Source of the DNA: Acetofilamentum sp.
Lineage (GTDB): Bacteria > Bacteroidota > Bacteroidia > Bacteroidales > JAFGUD01
Reading direction: 5' to 3'
DNA: 29,929 bases
Assembly: GCA_020722645.1 (NCBI GenBank)
Contig: DYKL01000010.1
Span: forward strand, 1 to 29,929
Position numbers and translations under genes: made by a program
Notes under the pieces: model-generated
The model's database searches: none
What the model was told of the DNA's origin: nothing
The model's input: only the letters and a program-made list of their open reading frames with translations
In this document: positions 23,977 to 29,929 of the stretch, in pieces
How positions within the stretch are numbered: position 1 is the first letter of the stretch
How the letters are laid out: each line of letters begins with the position of its first letter

Positions 23977-24944
23977 ATCAGTTTAATAATATCATCGTTC
24001 ATTTCTTTAAGTGATGGATTTTTGGGTGAGATGTTTTCAACTGTTGAATTTTCAAAAGGATTGTTTATCGTATTATAAATAGCCATCAATTCAACTCTCC
24101 ATATTTCATTAGTTACATTAAAATTTTTTTTGAAATGGATTATTAAATTGATTTTTGATAAAACAGAGTCTAAATTTTTTTTAAATTCAGAAATAAGGTT
24201 TTCATCAAGGTTTAAAAAATGAGGATATTCAACGTTTATTATTAAATTTTGAAACTGTGGTTGTATATATTTATTCTTTTCCAGAAAGTTCAAAGCATTA
24301 TCAAAAGCTTTTATCAGATTTGTTTGAGTTCCCATACTGATATTGATTTTTTTTGAATTTTCAAGTAACTTCATTGTCAAAATCTGATGTTTTGCATCAT
24401 TTTGTCTGATACAGAAAATATCAATGAGATTAATTGCAAAATTATACTTAAACACATCGTTTATCAGATTTTTTTCAGTCCGGCTTTTACATTCAAAAAA
24501 CCTGAAAATATCTGTTTCGTTGGCATAAAGCATTTTGCAATTATTATAAATTGTTATATTTGAGTTTATGTCAATTTCAGATTTCAAAAATCCGTAATTG
24601 AAAAAATCTTTTAAAAAACTTGAAGTTGAGATAAAAAAGCAGGGTATTTTTAGAATTTCTGAATATTTAATGTATTTATTAATGTTAATTAAATCTTTTT
24701 CATTTGATGCCGAAGCAATAATTATCGTAAGTAATCCATTTTTTAGTAATTTAGATATTGAATATTCGTACAGGTTTTTAGAAATAATCTGAAAATTTTT
24801 TTTTAAGTCAATTTCTCTGTCTTTTGCAGCATTAATATCATCTGAAATTATTTTGATATTTAAAAATTTCTGATAATTTTCAAATTTATGTTTGAAAAAA
24901 TCCAAATCAGCAATATTATAACCGAAAATATTTATTATGTTCAT
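23970..24944 (-). CDS. Divergent FtsZ-like (tubulin superfamily) protein, GTP motif lost
   Basis: A 324-residue protein without signal or membrane segments. Read against FtsZ it aligns in order: INIFGYN (family IKVIGVGG), IKIISDDINAAK (family NTDAQAL), LTIIIASASNEKDL at 72-85 followed by YSEILKIPCFFISTSSFLKD (family VFITAGMGGGTGTG then AxxLGILTVAVVTKPF), LINDVFKYNFAINLIDIF (D/N-VL-qaV-GI), LTMKLLENSKKINISMG (TVM..xG-AxMG), then LIKAFDNAL and the C-terminal sandwich ending NEIWRVELMAIY (family DxxRVTVIATG). The GGGTGTG phosphate loop reads SASNEKDL and the catalytic NxDFxD reads NDAKHQ, so GTP hydrolysis is unlikely. The homology is by eye and moderately sure. The alternative is an unrelated alpha/beta protein. 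A real divisome FtsZ would sit elsewhere. Confidence 0.5.
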   Translation of the reverse strand: MNIINIFGYNIADLDFFKHKFENYQKFLNIKIISDDINAAKDREIDLKKNFQIISKNLYEYSISKLLKNGLLTIIIASASNEKDLININKYIKYSEILKIPCFFISTSSFLKDFFNYGFLKSEIDINSNITIYNNCKMLYANETDIFRFFECKSRTEKNLINDVFKYNFAINLIDIFCIRQNDAKHQILTMKLLENSKKINISMGTQTNLIKAFDNALNFLEKNKYIQPQFQNLIINVEYPHFLNLDENLISEFKKNLDSVLSKINLIIHFKKNFNVTNEIWRVELMAIYNTINNPFENSTVENISPKNPSLKEMNDDIIKLIP

Positions 24945-25059
24945 TAAATATATGTTTTTCAGTGTTGATAATCAGAAGATTATTTTTTTTAATAATAGTA
25001 TTTCAACAAGAAAGTACATTTAAAAATACGAAAAAAAAAGGAATAAGTTGGAAAAAGAA

Positions 25060-25995
25060 TCAGATTTCTTCTTCAATAACGTAATCATTTCTAATAGAAG
25101 AATTTCTGCTGATTATATCACCTAAAAAACCGGTAAGAAATAGCTGGGAACCAAAAATAACAGCAAGCAATCCAAGAAAGAAAAGAGGTCTTTCAGTCAT
25201 TTTATATTGATTCAGAGCTATTTTTGCATAAGAAAGGTAGATTAAAATTACAAAACCAATAAAAAAACTTAAAGTTCCGAGCGTCCCGAAAAAATGCATT
25301 GGTTTTTTTATAAATTTTGTTGTAAAAGAAACAGAAATCAGGTCAAGAAAACCGTTTATAAAGCGACTGATTCCGTATTTTGTAACACCGTATTTTCTTT
25401 TTTGATGAGTTACAATTTTTTCGCCGATTTTTTTGAAACCAGCATTTTTTGCTAAAATAGGTATATATCTGTGCATTTCGCCATAAACTTCTATTGCCTT
25501 TACTACTTTATTTTTGTATGCTTTTAAACCGCAGTTAAAATCGTGAAGTTTAATGCCGGAAATAACACGGGCTGAATAATTAAACAGTTTACTCGGTAAA
25601 TTTTTTGAAATTATCGGATCGTACCTTTTCTTTTTCCAGCCTGAAACAAGGTCAAAGTTTTTTTCTGTAATCATTTTGAACAACTCCGGAATTTCTTCGG
25701 GGCTGTCTTGTAAATCTGCATCCATAGTAATAACGACCTTACCTTTTGCTGCTTTAAAACCTGTATATAAACCGGCTGCTTTTCCGTAATTTCTTCTGAA
25801 TTTGAAAGCCTTTATATCTAAATTTTTGTTTTTCAAGTCTTTAATTACTTCCCATGAATTATCACTACTGCCATCATCAACAAAAATGATTTCATAGGAA
25901 TAATTGTTTTCGGTCATCACTTTTTTGATCCAATCTGAAAGTTCTGGCAATGATTCTTCTTCGTTATAAAGTGGTATTACTACAGAAATATCCAT
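25060..25995 (-). CDS. GT2 glycosyltransferase, DPM1/GtrB-like, two TM helices
   Basis: Membrane glycosyltransferase, probably moving a sugar from a nucleotide donor to polyprenyl phosphate (ArnC/GtrB/DPM1 group). The GT-A domain has SVVIPLYNEEESL at residues 4-16, IFVDDGSSDNSW, RNYGKAAGLYTGFKAAKG and the metal-binding DADLQDSPEEI; ISGIKLHDFNCGLKAYK and MHRYIPILAKNAGF are typical of this group. Two C-terminal hydrophobic segments (about 234-256 and 268-294) form the membrane anchor. The 311-residue length is normal. It is 4 nt after the DUF4199 gene and probably co-transcribed; together they point to envelope glycan or lipid work. The acceptor and sugar are unknown. Confidence 0.9.
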   Translation of the reverse strand: MDISVVIPLYNEEESLPELSDWIKKVMTENNYSYEIIFVDDGSSDNSWEVIKDLKNKNLDIKAFKFRRNYGKAAGLYTGFKAAKGKVVITMDADLQDSPEEIPELFKMITEKNFDLVSGWKKKRYDPIISKNLPSKLFNYSARVISGIKLHDFNCGLKAYKNKVVKAIEVYGEMHRYIPILAKNAGFKKIGEKIVTHQKRKYGVTKYGISRFINGFLDLISVSFTTKFIKKPMHFFGTLGTLSFFIGFVILIYLSYAKIALNQYKMTERPLFFLGLLAVIFGSQLFLTGFLGDIISRNSSIRNDYVIEEEI

Positions 25996-25999
25996 TTTT

Positions 26000-26542
26000 T
26001 TATTTTTTAGGTAAAATTGCGCTTGTTAAACTATTGATAAAAGCAATAAAAACTGAAAAAACTGCAATCAGTATAGTATTTGAAAATAAATATGAAATAA
26101 ATAAAGTAAAAGGTTTTTGAAGTTTTTGAATGATTAAAGAGATTTCATCAGCAGTTAAAACTGAGTTCTTAAAAATTTCGTTTACGGAATCTATATAAAA
26201 GTTTAATGTTTCGGGAGCTAAAAAATTTAAAAAAATAACAAAATATGCAGAATCAATAATTGAATAAAAAAAACCTATTCCGGTACCATACAACAAATAT
26301 TTCGAAAAAGTCAATTTGGCTTTAATTACTTTATCAGACAGGTGTTTTAAAGAATAAATCAGCCCTAAAATGATAATAAATTGTCTTAAATTACCTAAAA
26401 GAGATTCATTTTGTTTGGGAATAAATTCATTTGTGCCTGTTGCAAACAGAATTAGCGAATAAGCAGTTGTTAAAATACCTATTATAGCACCATAAGTCAT
26501 CAATTGTCTTGTAATATAACCTTTTTCGCTGTTATCATTCAT
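26000..26542 (-). CDS. DUF4199-type membrane protein
   Basis: A 180-residue inner-membrane protein with four hydrophobic segments: LMTYGAIIGILTTAYSLILF, LRQFIIILGLIYSL, YGTGIGFFYSIIDSAYFVIF and FSNTILIAVFSVFIAFINSL. The pattern, spacing and length match the Bacteroidota-restricted DUF4199 family, which is often placed next to a DPM1-like glycosyltransferase as here. Its function is unknown; it may support or regulate the transferase. A -7 box lies 20 nt upstream, making it the first gene of the pair. Confidence 0.8.
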   Translation of the reverse strand: MNDNSEKGYITRQLMTYGAIIGILTTAYSLILFATGTNEFIPKQNESLLGNLRQFIIILGLIYSLKHLSDKVIKAKLTFSKYLLYGTGIGFFYSIIDSAYFVIFLNFLAPETLNFYIDSVNEIFKNSVLTADEISLIIQKLQKPFTLFISYLFSNTILIAVFSVFIAFINSLTSAILPKK

Positions 26543-26561
26543 CTTATAAAAAATTTATTGG

Positions 26562-26569
26562 CAAAAATA
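26562..26569 (-). promoter_or_regulatory. -7 box of the DUF4199-glycosyltransferase pair
   Basis: On the minus strand the sequence is TATTTTTG, matching TAnnTTTG, 20 nt before the DUF4199 ATG, giving a leader of about 13 nt. It is divergent from the SRP RNA promoter. Confidence 0.55.
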
Positions 26570-26623
26570 AAGCAATCTGAACAGAAAAAAAATAAAAAAA
26601 ATTTTTATTATTAAAAAAAATAG

Positions 26624-26631
26624 TATCTTTG
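26624..26631 (+). promoter_or_regulatory. -7 box of the SRP RNA gene
   Basis: TATCTTTG, an exact TAnnTTTG match, ends 4 nt before the first base of the terminal helix of the SRP RNA, which is the spacing expected for a Bacteroidota promoter. I see no clear TTG at -33. Confidence 0.8.
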
Positions 26632-26635
26632 CAAC

Positions 26636-26738
26636 GGGTAAGTCTTGTACGACCAGCTCCTGCTGAATTCCCCCAGGACCGGAAGGTAGCAAGGGTAGGC
26701 GGTTGTAGCGGTGCGATACAAGTAGCTTACCCTTTTTT
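26636..26738 (+). ncRNA. ffs: Bacterial small SRP RNA (4.5S)
   Basis: RNA core of the signal recognition particle; it pairs with Ffh to target nascent membrane proteins. The conserved Ffh-binding domain is visible as cccccaggaccggaaggtag followed by caagggtagg (about 26672-26701), including the GGAA-type tetraloop and the asymmetric and symmetric internal loops. The ends pair as gggtaag (26636-26642) with cttaccc (26726-26732), and T6 follows as a terminator. The length of about 100 nt is that of the short SRP RNA without the Alu domain. Confidence 0.97.
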
Positions 26739-26788
26739 ATTACAGTTTTAGTTAATTTACATATTATTTCACATTAAAAAATTGTACT

Positions 26789-27451
26789 ATGAAATTTTTT
26801 ATTGATACAGCAAATATTGAGCAAATAAAAGAAGCTCAATCGTTGGGAATTCTCGACGGAGTAACAACAAATCCTTCGTTAGTTGCAAAAGAAGGTATTG
26901 TCGGCAGAGAAGCATTATTAAAACATTATGTGAAAATTTGCAACATAGTTGATGGTGATGTAAGTGCAGAAGTTATTGCAACTGATTTCAACGGAATGAT
27001 TAAAGAAGCAGAAGAATTATCTGCATTACACCCGAATATTGTAATAAAAGTACCTATTATCAAAGAAGGTCTTAAGGCTATTAAATATTTAAGTGATATG
27101 GGAATAAAAACTAATTGCACTTTGGTTTTTTCTCCCGGACAGGCTATTTTAGCTGCAAAAGCAGGAGCTACTTATTTATCTCCATTTATTGGTAGATTAG
27201 ACGATATAGCATCTGACGGTGTTGATTTAATTCGTAAAATTGTATCAATTTACGGATACTATGGATTTCAAACAGAAGTTCTTGCCGCTTCAATCAGAAG
27301 CACTCAACACATTATTCAATGTGCTGAAGCAGGTGCTGATGTCGTAACCTCTCCGTTAGATTCAATACTTGGACTTTTAAAACATCCATTAACAGATTTG
27401 GGTTTACAAAAATTTCTTTCAGATTATAATAGCACGGTAGGTAAAAAATAA
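26789..27451 (+). CDS. Transaldolase / fructose-6-phosphate aldolase family
   Basis: Cytoplasmic Schiff-base aldolase of the short transaldolase class (TalC/Fsa-like, about 220 residues), moving a dihydroxyacetone unit in the pentose phosphate pathway or cleaving fructose 6-phosphate. Marks are MKFFIDTANIEQIKEA, GVTTNPSLVAKEG, the Schiff-base Lys in VIKVPI (about residue 85), TNCTLVFSPGQAILAAKAGATYLSPFIGRLDD, EVLAASIRS and ADVVTSPL. The residues TLVFS at the site that separates the two activities favour transaldolase (Phe) over aldolase (Gln), but I hold this loosely. A monocistronic gene with a strong terminator, 50 nt after the SRP RNA. Confidence 0.93.
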   Translation: MKFFIDTANIEQIKEAQSLGILDGVTTNPSLVAKEGIVGREALLKHYVKICNIVDGDVSAEVIATDFNGMIKEAEELSALHPNIVIKVPIIKEGLKAIKYLSDMGIKTNCTLVFSPGQAILAAKAGATYLSPFIGRLDDIASDGVDLIRKIVSIYGYYGFQTEVLAASIRSTQHIIQCAEAGADVVTSPLDSILGLLKHPLTDLGLQKFLSDYNSTVGKK

Positions 27452-27481
27452 AAAAAAGCGAACAAAAGTTCGCTTTTTTTT
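27451..27481. terminator. Bidirectional rho-independent terminator
   Basis: Stem agcgaac (27457-27463) with gttcgct (27468-27474), an aaaa loop, extended by A7 and T8 pairing, between the convergent transaldolase and lipoprotein genes. Confidence 0.92.
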
Positions 27482-27492
27482 ATTTTATTGAA

Positions 27493-27993
27493 TTATTCCG
27501 GATTTATATTATTTTTTTCTTCAAATTCTTTTTGTTTTGCTATAAAAACATCTTCTTTATCATAAATGCCATAGTCAATTGTATCCCAAAGTTCGTACAA
27601 TAAATCATAATCGACATCTTCCCATTCTTCATAAGGTTTTTTGTATAATTCATACAAATCTTTGTATTCATTTTCATAAAATCCTTTAATAGTTTTGAAG
27701 AAGTCTAAACCGGCTTTTTGGAAAGTATCATCATCTTTAAAGGCGCCAAGTTCTTCTAATTTTTTGATTGCTGCGTCTGTGGTTTCGATAGCATCTTTGA
27801 ATGCTCCGTCACAAGCTACTTCGTCAAGATAATCATCATTAAGGATAATTTCTAAAGAGTCTCTTTTGGATATTACTTTGTCATACTCGGCTAAAATAGC
27901 ATCTTTGTATTTATCCGGATCATTGCCTTCCAAGTTACAAGCAGCAATAATAAATGCTAAAACTGCAAAAACAGGTAAAATTAATTTTTTCAT
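27493..27993 (-). CDS. Helical lipoprotein, unknown family
   Basis: A 166-residue predicted lipoprotein. The ATG at 27993 gives MKKLILPVFAVLAFIIAAC, with lipobox Cys19. A -7 box at 28021-28028 lies between this ATG and an earlier in-frame ATG at 28065, which rules the earlier one out. The mature part is acidic and helical, beginning NLEGNDPDKYKDAILAEYDK and rich in Tyr, Asp and Glu; runs such as YDLLYELWDTIDYG suggest helical hairpins. The overall style recalls small DUF3829-type lipoproteins, but I cannot assign the family. Monocistronic with a shared terminator. Confidence 0.78.
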   Translation of the reverse strand: MKKLILPVFAVLAFIIAACNLEGNDPDKYKDAILAEYDKVISKRDSLEIILNDDYLDEVACDGAFKDAIETTDAAIKKLEELGAFKDDDTFQKAGLDFFKTIKGFYENEYKDLYELYKKPYEEWEDVDYDLLYELWDTIDYGIYDKEDVFIAKQKEFEEKNNINPE

Positions 27994-28020
27994 AAAATTC
28001 TTTTTTAAAATTATTTTGAG

Positions 28021-28028
28021 CAAAAATA
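28021..28028 (-). promoter_or_regulatory. -7 box of the helical lipoprotein gene
   Basis: On the minus strand the sequence is TATTTTTG, matching TAnnTTTG, 28 nt before the ATG at 27993; it decides that start. Confidence 0.6.
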
Positions 28029-28155
28029 AATATTTTAAAAGGAAAACAAAAAAAAAATTTGACAAACTAAATATTTTTTTTATTTTTTATATAAATTGTA
28101 TAATTACTATTAATATTGTAACGCTTTGACTTGTAGTTGAATAAAAATTCAACAA

Positions 28156-28194
28156 AAAACGCATTTCAAAAAAAATTGATTTAAAATGCGTTTT
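28156..28194 (-). terminator. Rho-independent terminator of the DUF1573 gene
   Basis: An 11-bp stem aaaacgcattt (28156-28166) with aaatgcgtttt (28184-28194), followed on the minus strand by T-rich sequence. A separate 7-bp hairpin gttgaat-aaaa-attcaac lies just beyond (28136-28153). Confidence 0.8.
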
Positions 28195-28215
28195 AATTTT
28201 TTACAAGTTTGAAAT

Positions 28216-29310
28216 TTATTGCTGTTTTGGTTTTACGAAACCTGATAGTTTCAAAATAATTTTATTTAGTTTTTCGTCAGGACAATTTGTAATAACTGTT
28301 ACAGTTTTTGTTTGATAATTTGGTTTGTGAGAAGTATTAAAGTTTAGTTTAATTGAACTGCTTTCACCGGGTTTTATTGGTTTATTTGATAAACTAACAG
28401 CAGTACAGCCACAAGAAGAACGAGTTTTTCTGATTATTAAATCGCTTTTACCGGTATTTGTGAAAGTGAATTCGTGAATTACAACTTCTCCCTCAGGAAC
28501 TGTATCAAATTCAAAAGATGTAGTTTCAAAATCAATAACAGGCGGATTTAAGAGTTGTTCTGCCGAAAATTTTTCTTTTATTATAGATGAGACCTGAATC
28601 CTTTTATCAGTAATTCTCTGTCCATTAATAGTTAAATATAAATAACCTCTGACATAGTCCCAGTCATTAACTTTTGAACCGTCGTAAGATACTTTGATAA
28701 CACCTTCTTGTTTTGGTTTAAGAACAGTCGGTTCAATGCTTATAGTTGTGTATGCAGGTCTGTAATTATCTTCCACTGAAATAGTAACATCTTGTTCTGT
28801 TGGATTATATATTTTCAGTTCCATTTCTTTTGTTTCGTCGTTGAAAATATTGCCGTAATTCAGATAAATCTGGTCAACTCTTAAAATTCCGACTTCTTGA
28901 GGGTATTTTTCTTCAATAGTATTTTGTTTTTCAGTTACATTACCTGTAATTGTAAGAACAATAGGGGTGTTTTGAGCATTTGAATGAACTGTAATGGTTT
29001 TTGAAAAATGTCCGGGTCTGTTTTTTGGATCGTAAGCAGCTTCTACGTATCCTTTTTGTCCGGGAGCAATAGGTTGTTTAGACCAAGAAGGTGTGGTACA
29101 TCCACAACTTGTAGCAACATTGCTTATTGTTATTGGGGCACCGCCTGTATTTGTAAATTCGAACTTATATTTCGCCAGACCGTCTTCTTGTTTTATGCTG
29201 CCAAAGTCGTGTTTTAAAATACTAAAATTCATAACCGGTTCTTTTTGTTGAGCAATAACATTGAAAATTAAAAATGTACTCATTAACAGACTTAAAAATA
29301 AATGTTTCAT
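28216..29310 (-). CDS. Exported protein with two DUF1573 (Ig-like) domains
   Basis: A 364-residue periplasmic or secreted protein. The signal peptide is MKHLFLSLLMSTFLIFNVIAQ. Two DUF1573 domains are visible: residues about 27-130 (HDFGSIKQEDGLAKYKFEF, TNTGGAPITISNVATSCGCT, then PIAPGQKG) and about 255-360 (FEFDTVPEGEVVIHEFTF, TNTGKSDLIIRKTRSSCGCT, then PIKPGESSSI). Each has the hallmark SCGCT loop. The region between them is another Ig-like beta segment. DUF1573 proteins are very common in Bacteroidota; they resemble MSP/ASPM/ARAST Ig domains and are thought to be structural or binding proteins. Probably co-transcribed with the small upstream gene, 32 nt away. Confidence 0.92.
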   Translation of the reverse strand: MKHLFLSLLMSTFLIFNVIAQQKEPVMNFSILKHDFGSIKQEDGLAKYKFEFTNTGGAPITISNVATSCGCTTPSWSKQPIAPGQKGYVEAAYDPKNRPGHFSKTITVHSNAQNTPIVLTITGNVTEKQNTIEEKYPQEVGILRVDQIYLNYGNIFNDETKEMELKIYNPTEQDVTISVEDNYRPAYTTISIEPTVLKPKQEGVIKVSYDGSKVNDWDYVRGYLYLTINGQRITDKRIQVSSIIKEKFSAEQLLNPPVIDFETTSFEFDTVPEGEVVIHEFTFTNTGKSDLIIRKTRSSCGCTAVSLSNKPIKPGESSSIKLNFNTSHKPNYQTKTVTVITNCPDEKLNKIILKLSGFVKPKQQ

Positions 29311-29342
29311 AATATTTAGTTTTTAATATTTAAAAATGTTTT

Positions 29343-29672
29343 TTAGTTTAATTTTTTTAATAAATTGTTAGCGTCTATATATAAATCGGCTTTTTCGTGT
29401 ATTACATCATTTCCGATATCTTCAAATTCCGCAATCAGAATTTTTATTATACTTTGGATATTACCGCAAACATTATTCAAAATATCGTCGTTTTTATTTA
29501 TTGTATAATGTTCAAATAATTTGTGTGAATCACCGGCAAGAATTGCCAGATTCTGAGTATGAATGTTTTCAACTCCCTTTTTTTTAAGAGTTTTGAGGAA
29601 TCCTGCAATGTTAACAACAAAACTGTATAGATTTTGTTGAAAATTTAATACTTCAGACGCTTCTGATAACAT
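29343..29672 (-). CDS. Small helical protein, 109 aa, unknown
   Basis: I do not recognise a family. The protein is almost entirely predicted helix: LNFQQNLYSFVVNIAGFLKTLKK, then TQNLAILAGDSHKLFEHYTI, then ILNNVCGNIQSIIKILIAEFEDIG and a last helix ending NNLLKKLN. This suggests a small four-helix bundle, soluble and without a signal peptide. It precedes the DUF1573 gene by 32 nt on the same strand. Codon use resembles its neighbours and no better frame overlaps it, so I accept it as a gene. Confidence 0.6.
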   Translation of the reverse strand: MLSEASEVLNFQQNLYSFVVNIAGFLKTLKKKGVENIHTQNLAILAGDSHKLFEHYTINKNDDILNNVCGNIQSIIKILIAEFEDIGNDVIHEKADLYIDANNLLKKLN

Positions 29673-29884
29673 TCTGCTTAATTTTTATGTGATAACGTAA
29701 TAATTTTGATTATTATTGATTATTTAAGGTTTTTTCAAAAAACAAATAATAGACCGAATTTTTTTGTAAAAGTTCCGCAATTTTACTTAAAAAAACCAAA
29801 AACAAAAATGTTTAATATTATTTTTTGCAAAAATTAACTGTTACTTTGCAGATTATCTTTGATTTTGCGATAGTTTTTTTGGTA

Positions 29885-29915
29885 TTGTTAATTTAGTATA
29901 GTTTTTATATCTTTG
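29885..29915 (+). promoter_or_regulatory. Promoter for a gene beyond the right edge
   Basis: TTG at 29885-29887, 20 nt, then TATCTTTG at 29908-29915: both Bacteroidota elements with correct spacing. A second TATCTTTG is at 29854-29861 without a well-placed -33. The transcript would start around 29920 and run out of the window. Confidence 0.65.
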
Positions 29916-29929
29916 CAAAATTGTTGAAT

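Overview
The window looks like about 30 kb of an AT-rich Bacteroidota chromosome, probably from an anaerobic member of the Bacteroidales or a relative. Four things point there: a gingipain-type C25 peptidase ending in a type IX secretion sorting domain; repeated promoter boxes of the form TAnnTTTG, the Bacteroidota -7 element; a DUF4199 protein, a YbjN-like protein and a two-gene LysO exporter; and a NuoE/NuoF-linked iron-sulfur flavoenzyme operon typical of anaerobes. I cannot name the species.

Layout. 1-3.2 kb holds a Cof-type HAD phosphatase, a small heat-shock protein with an unusually strong Shine-Dalgarno, an SGNH-hydrolase lipoprotein, and a two-gene unit encoding a 76-residue unknown protein and an alpha-carbonic-anhydrase-like lipoprotein that has lost its zinc ligands. 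3.5-10 kb holds a membrane/spermidine-synthase fusion and the 1261-residue C25 peptidase. 10-12.8 kb holds a class I aminotransferase, a YbjN-like protein and the split lysine exporter. 12.7-14.2 kb holds a reverse transcriptase preceded by a structured, inverted-repeat-bounded non-coding element, which is the best candidate here for an undescribed system. 14.4-17 kb holds yggS and dnaA. 17-23.1 kb is a three-gene operon (nuoE-like, nuoF-like and a 1225-residue multidomain subunit) likely to form a soluble NAD(P)H/ferredoxin oxidoreductase. 23.2-25 kb holds a small lipoprotein facing a highly divergent FtsZ-like protein, with two large palindromic elements between them. 25-29.7 kb holds a polyprenyl-phosphate-type glycosyltransferase with a DUF4199 membrane protein, the SRP RNA, transaldolase, a small lipoprotein, a two-domain DUF1573 protein and a small helical protein. 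A forward promoter at the right edge serves a gene outside the window.

Most of this is chromosomal housekeeping. The parts that stand out are the RT plus its ncRNA, the degenerate FtsZ-like protein, the pseudo-carbonic anhydrase, the oxidoreductase whose molybdopterin-type domain lacks its active site, and the nested palindromes. All function calls come from reading motifs by eye. No database search was possible.
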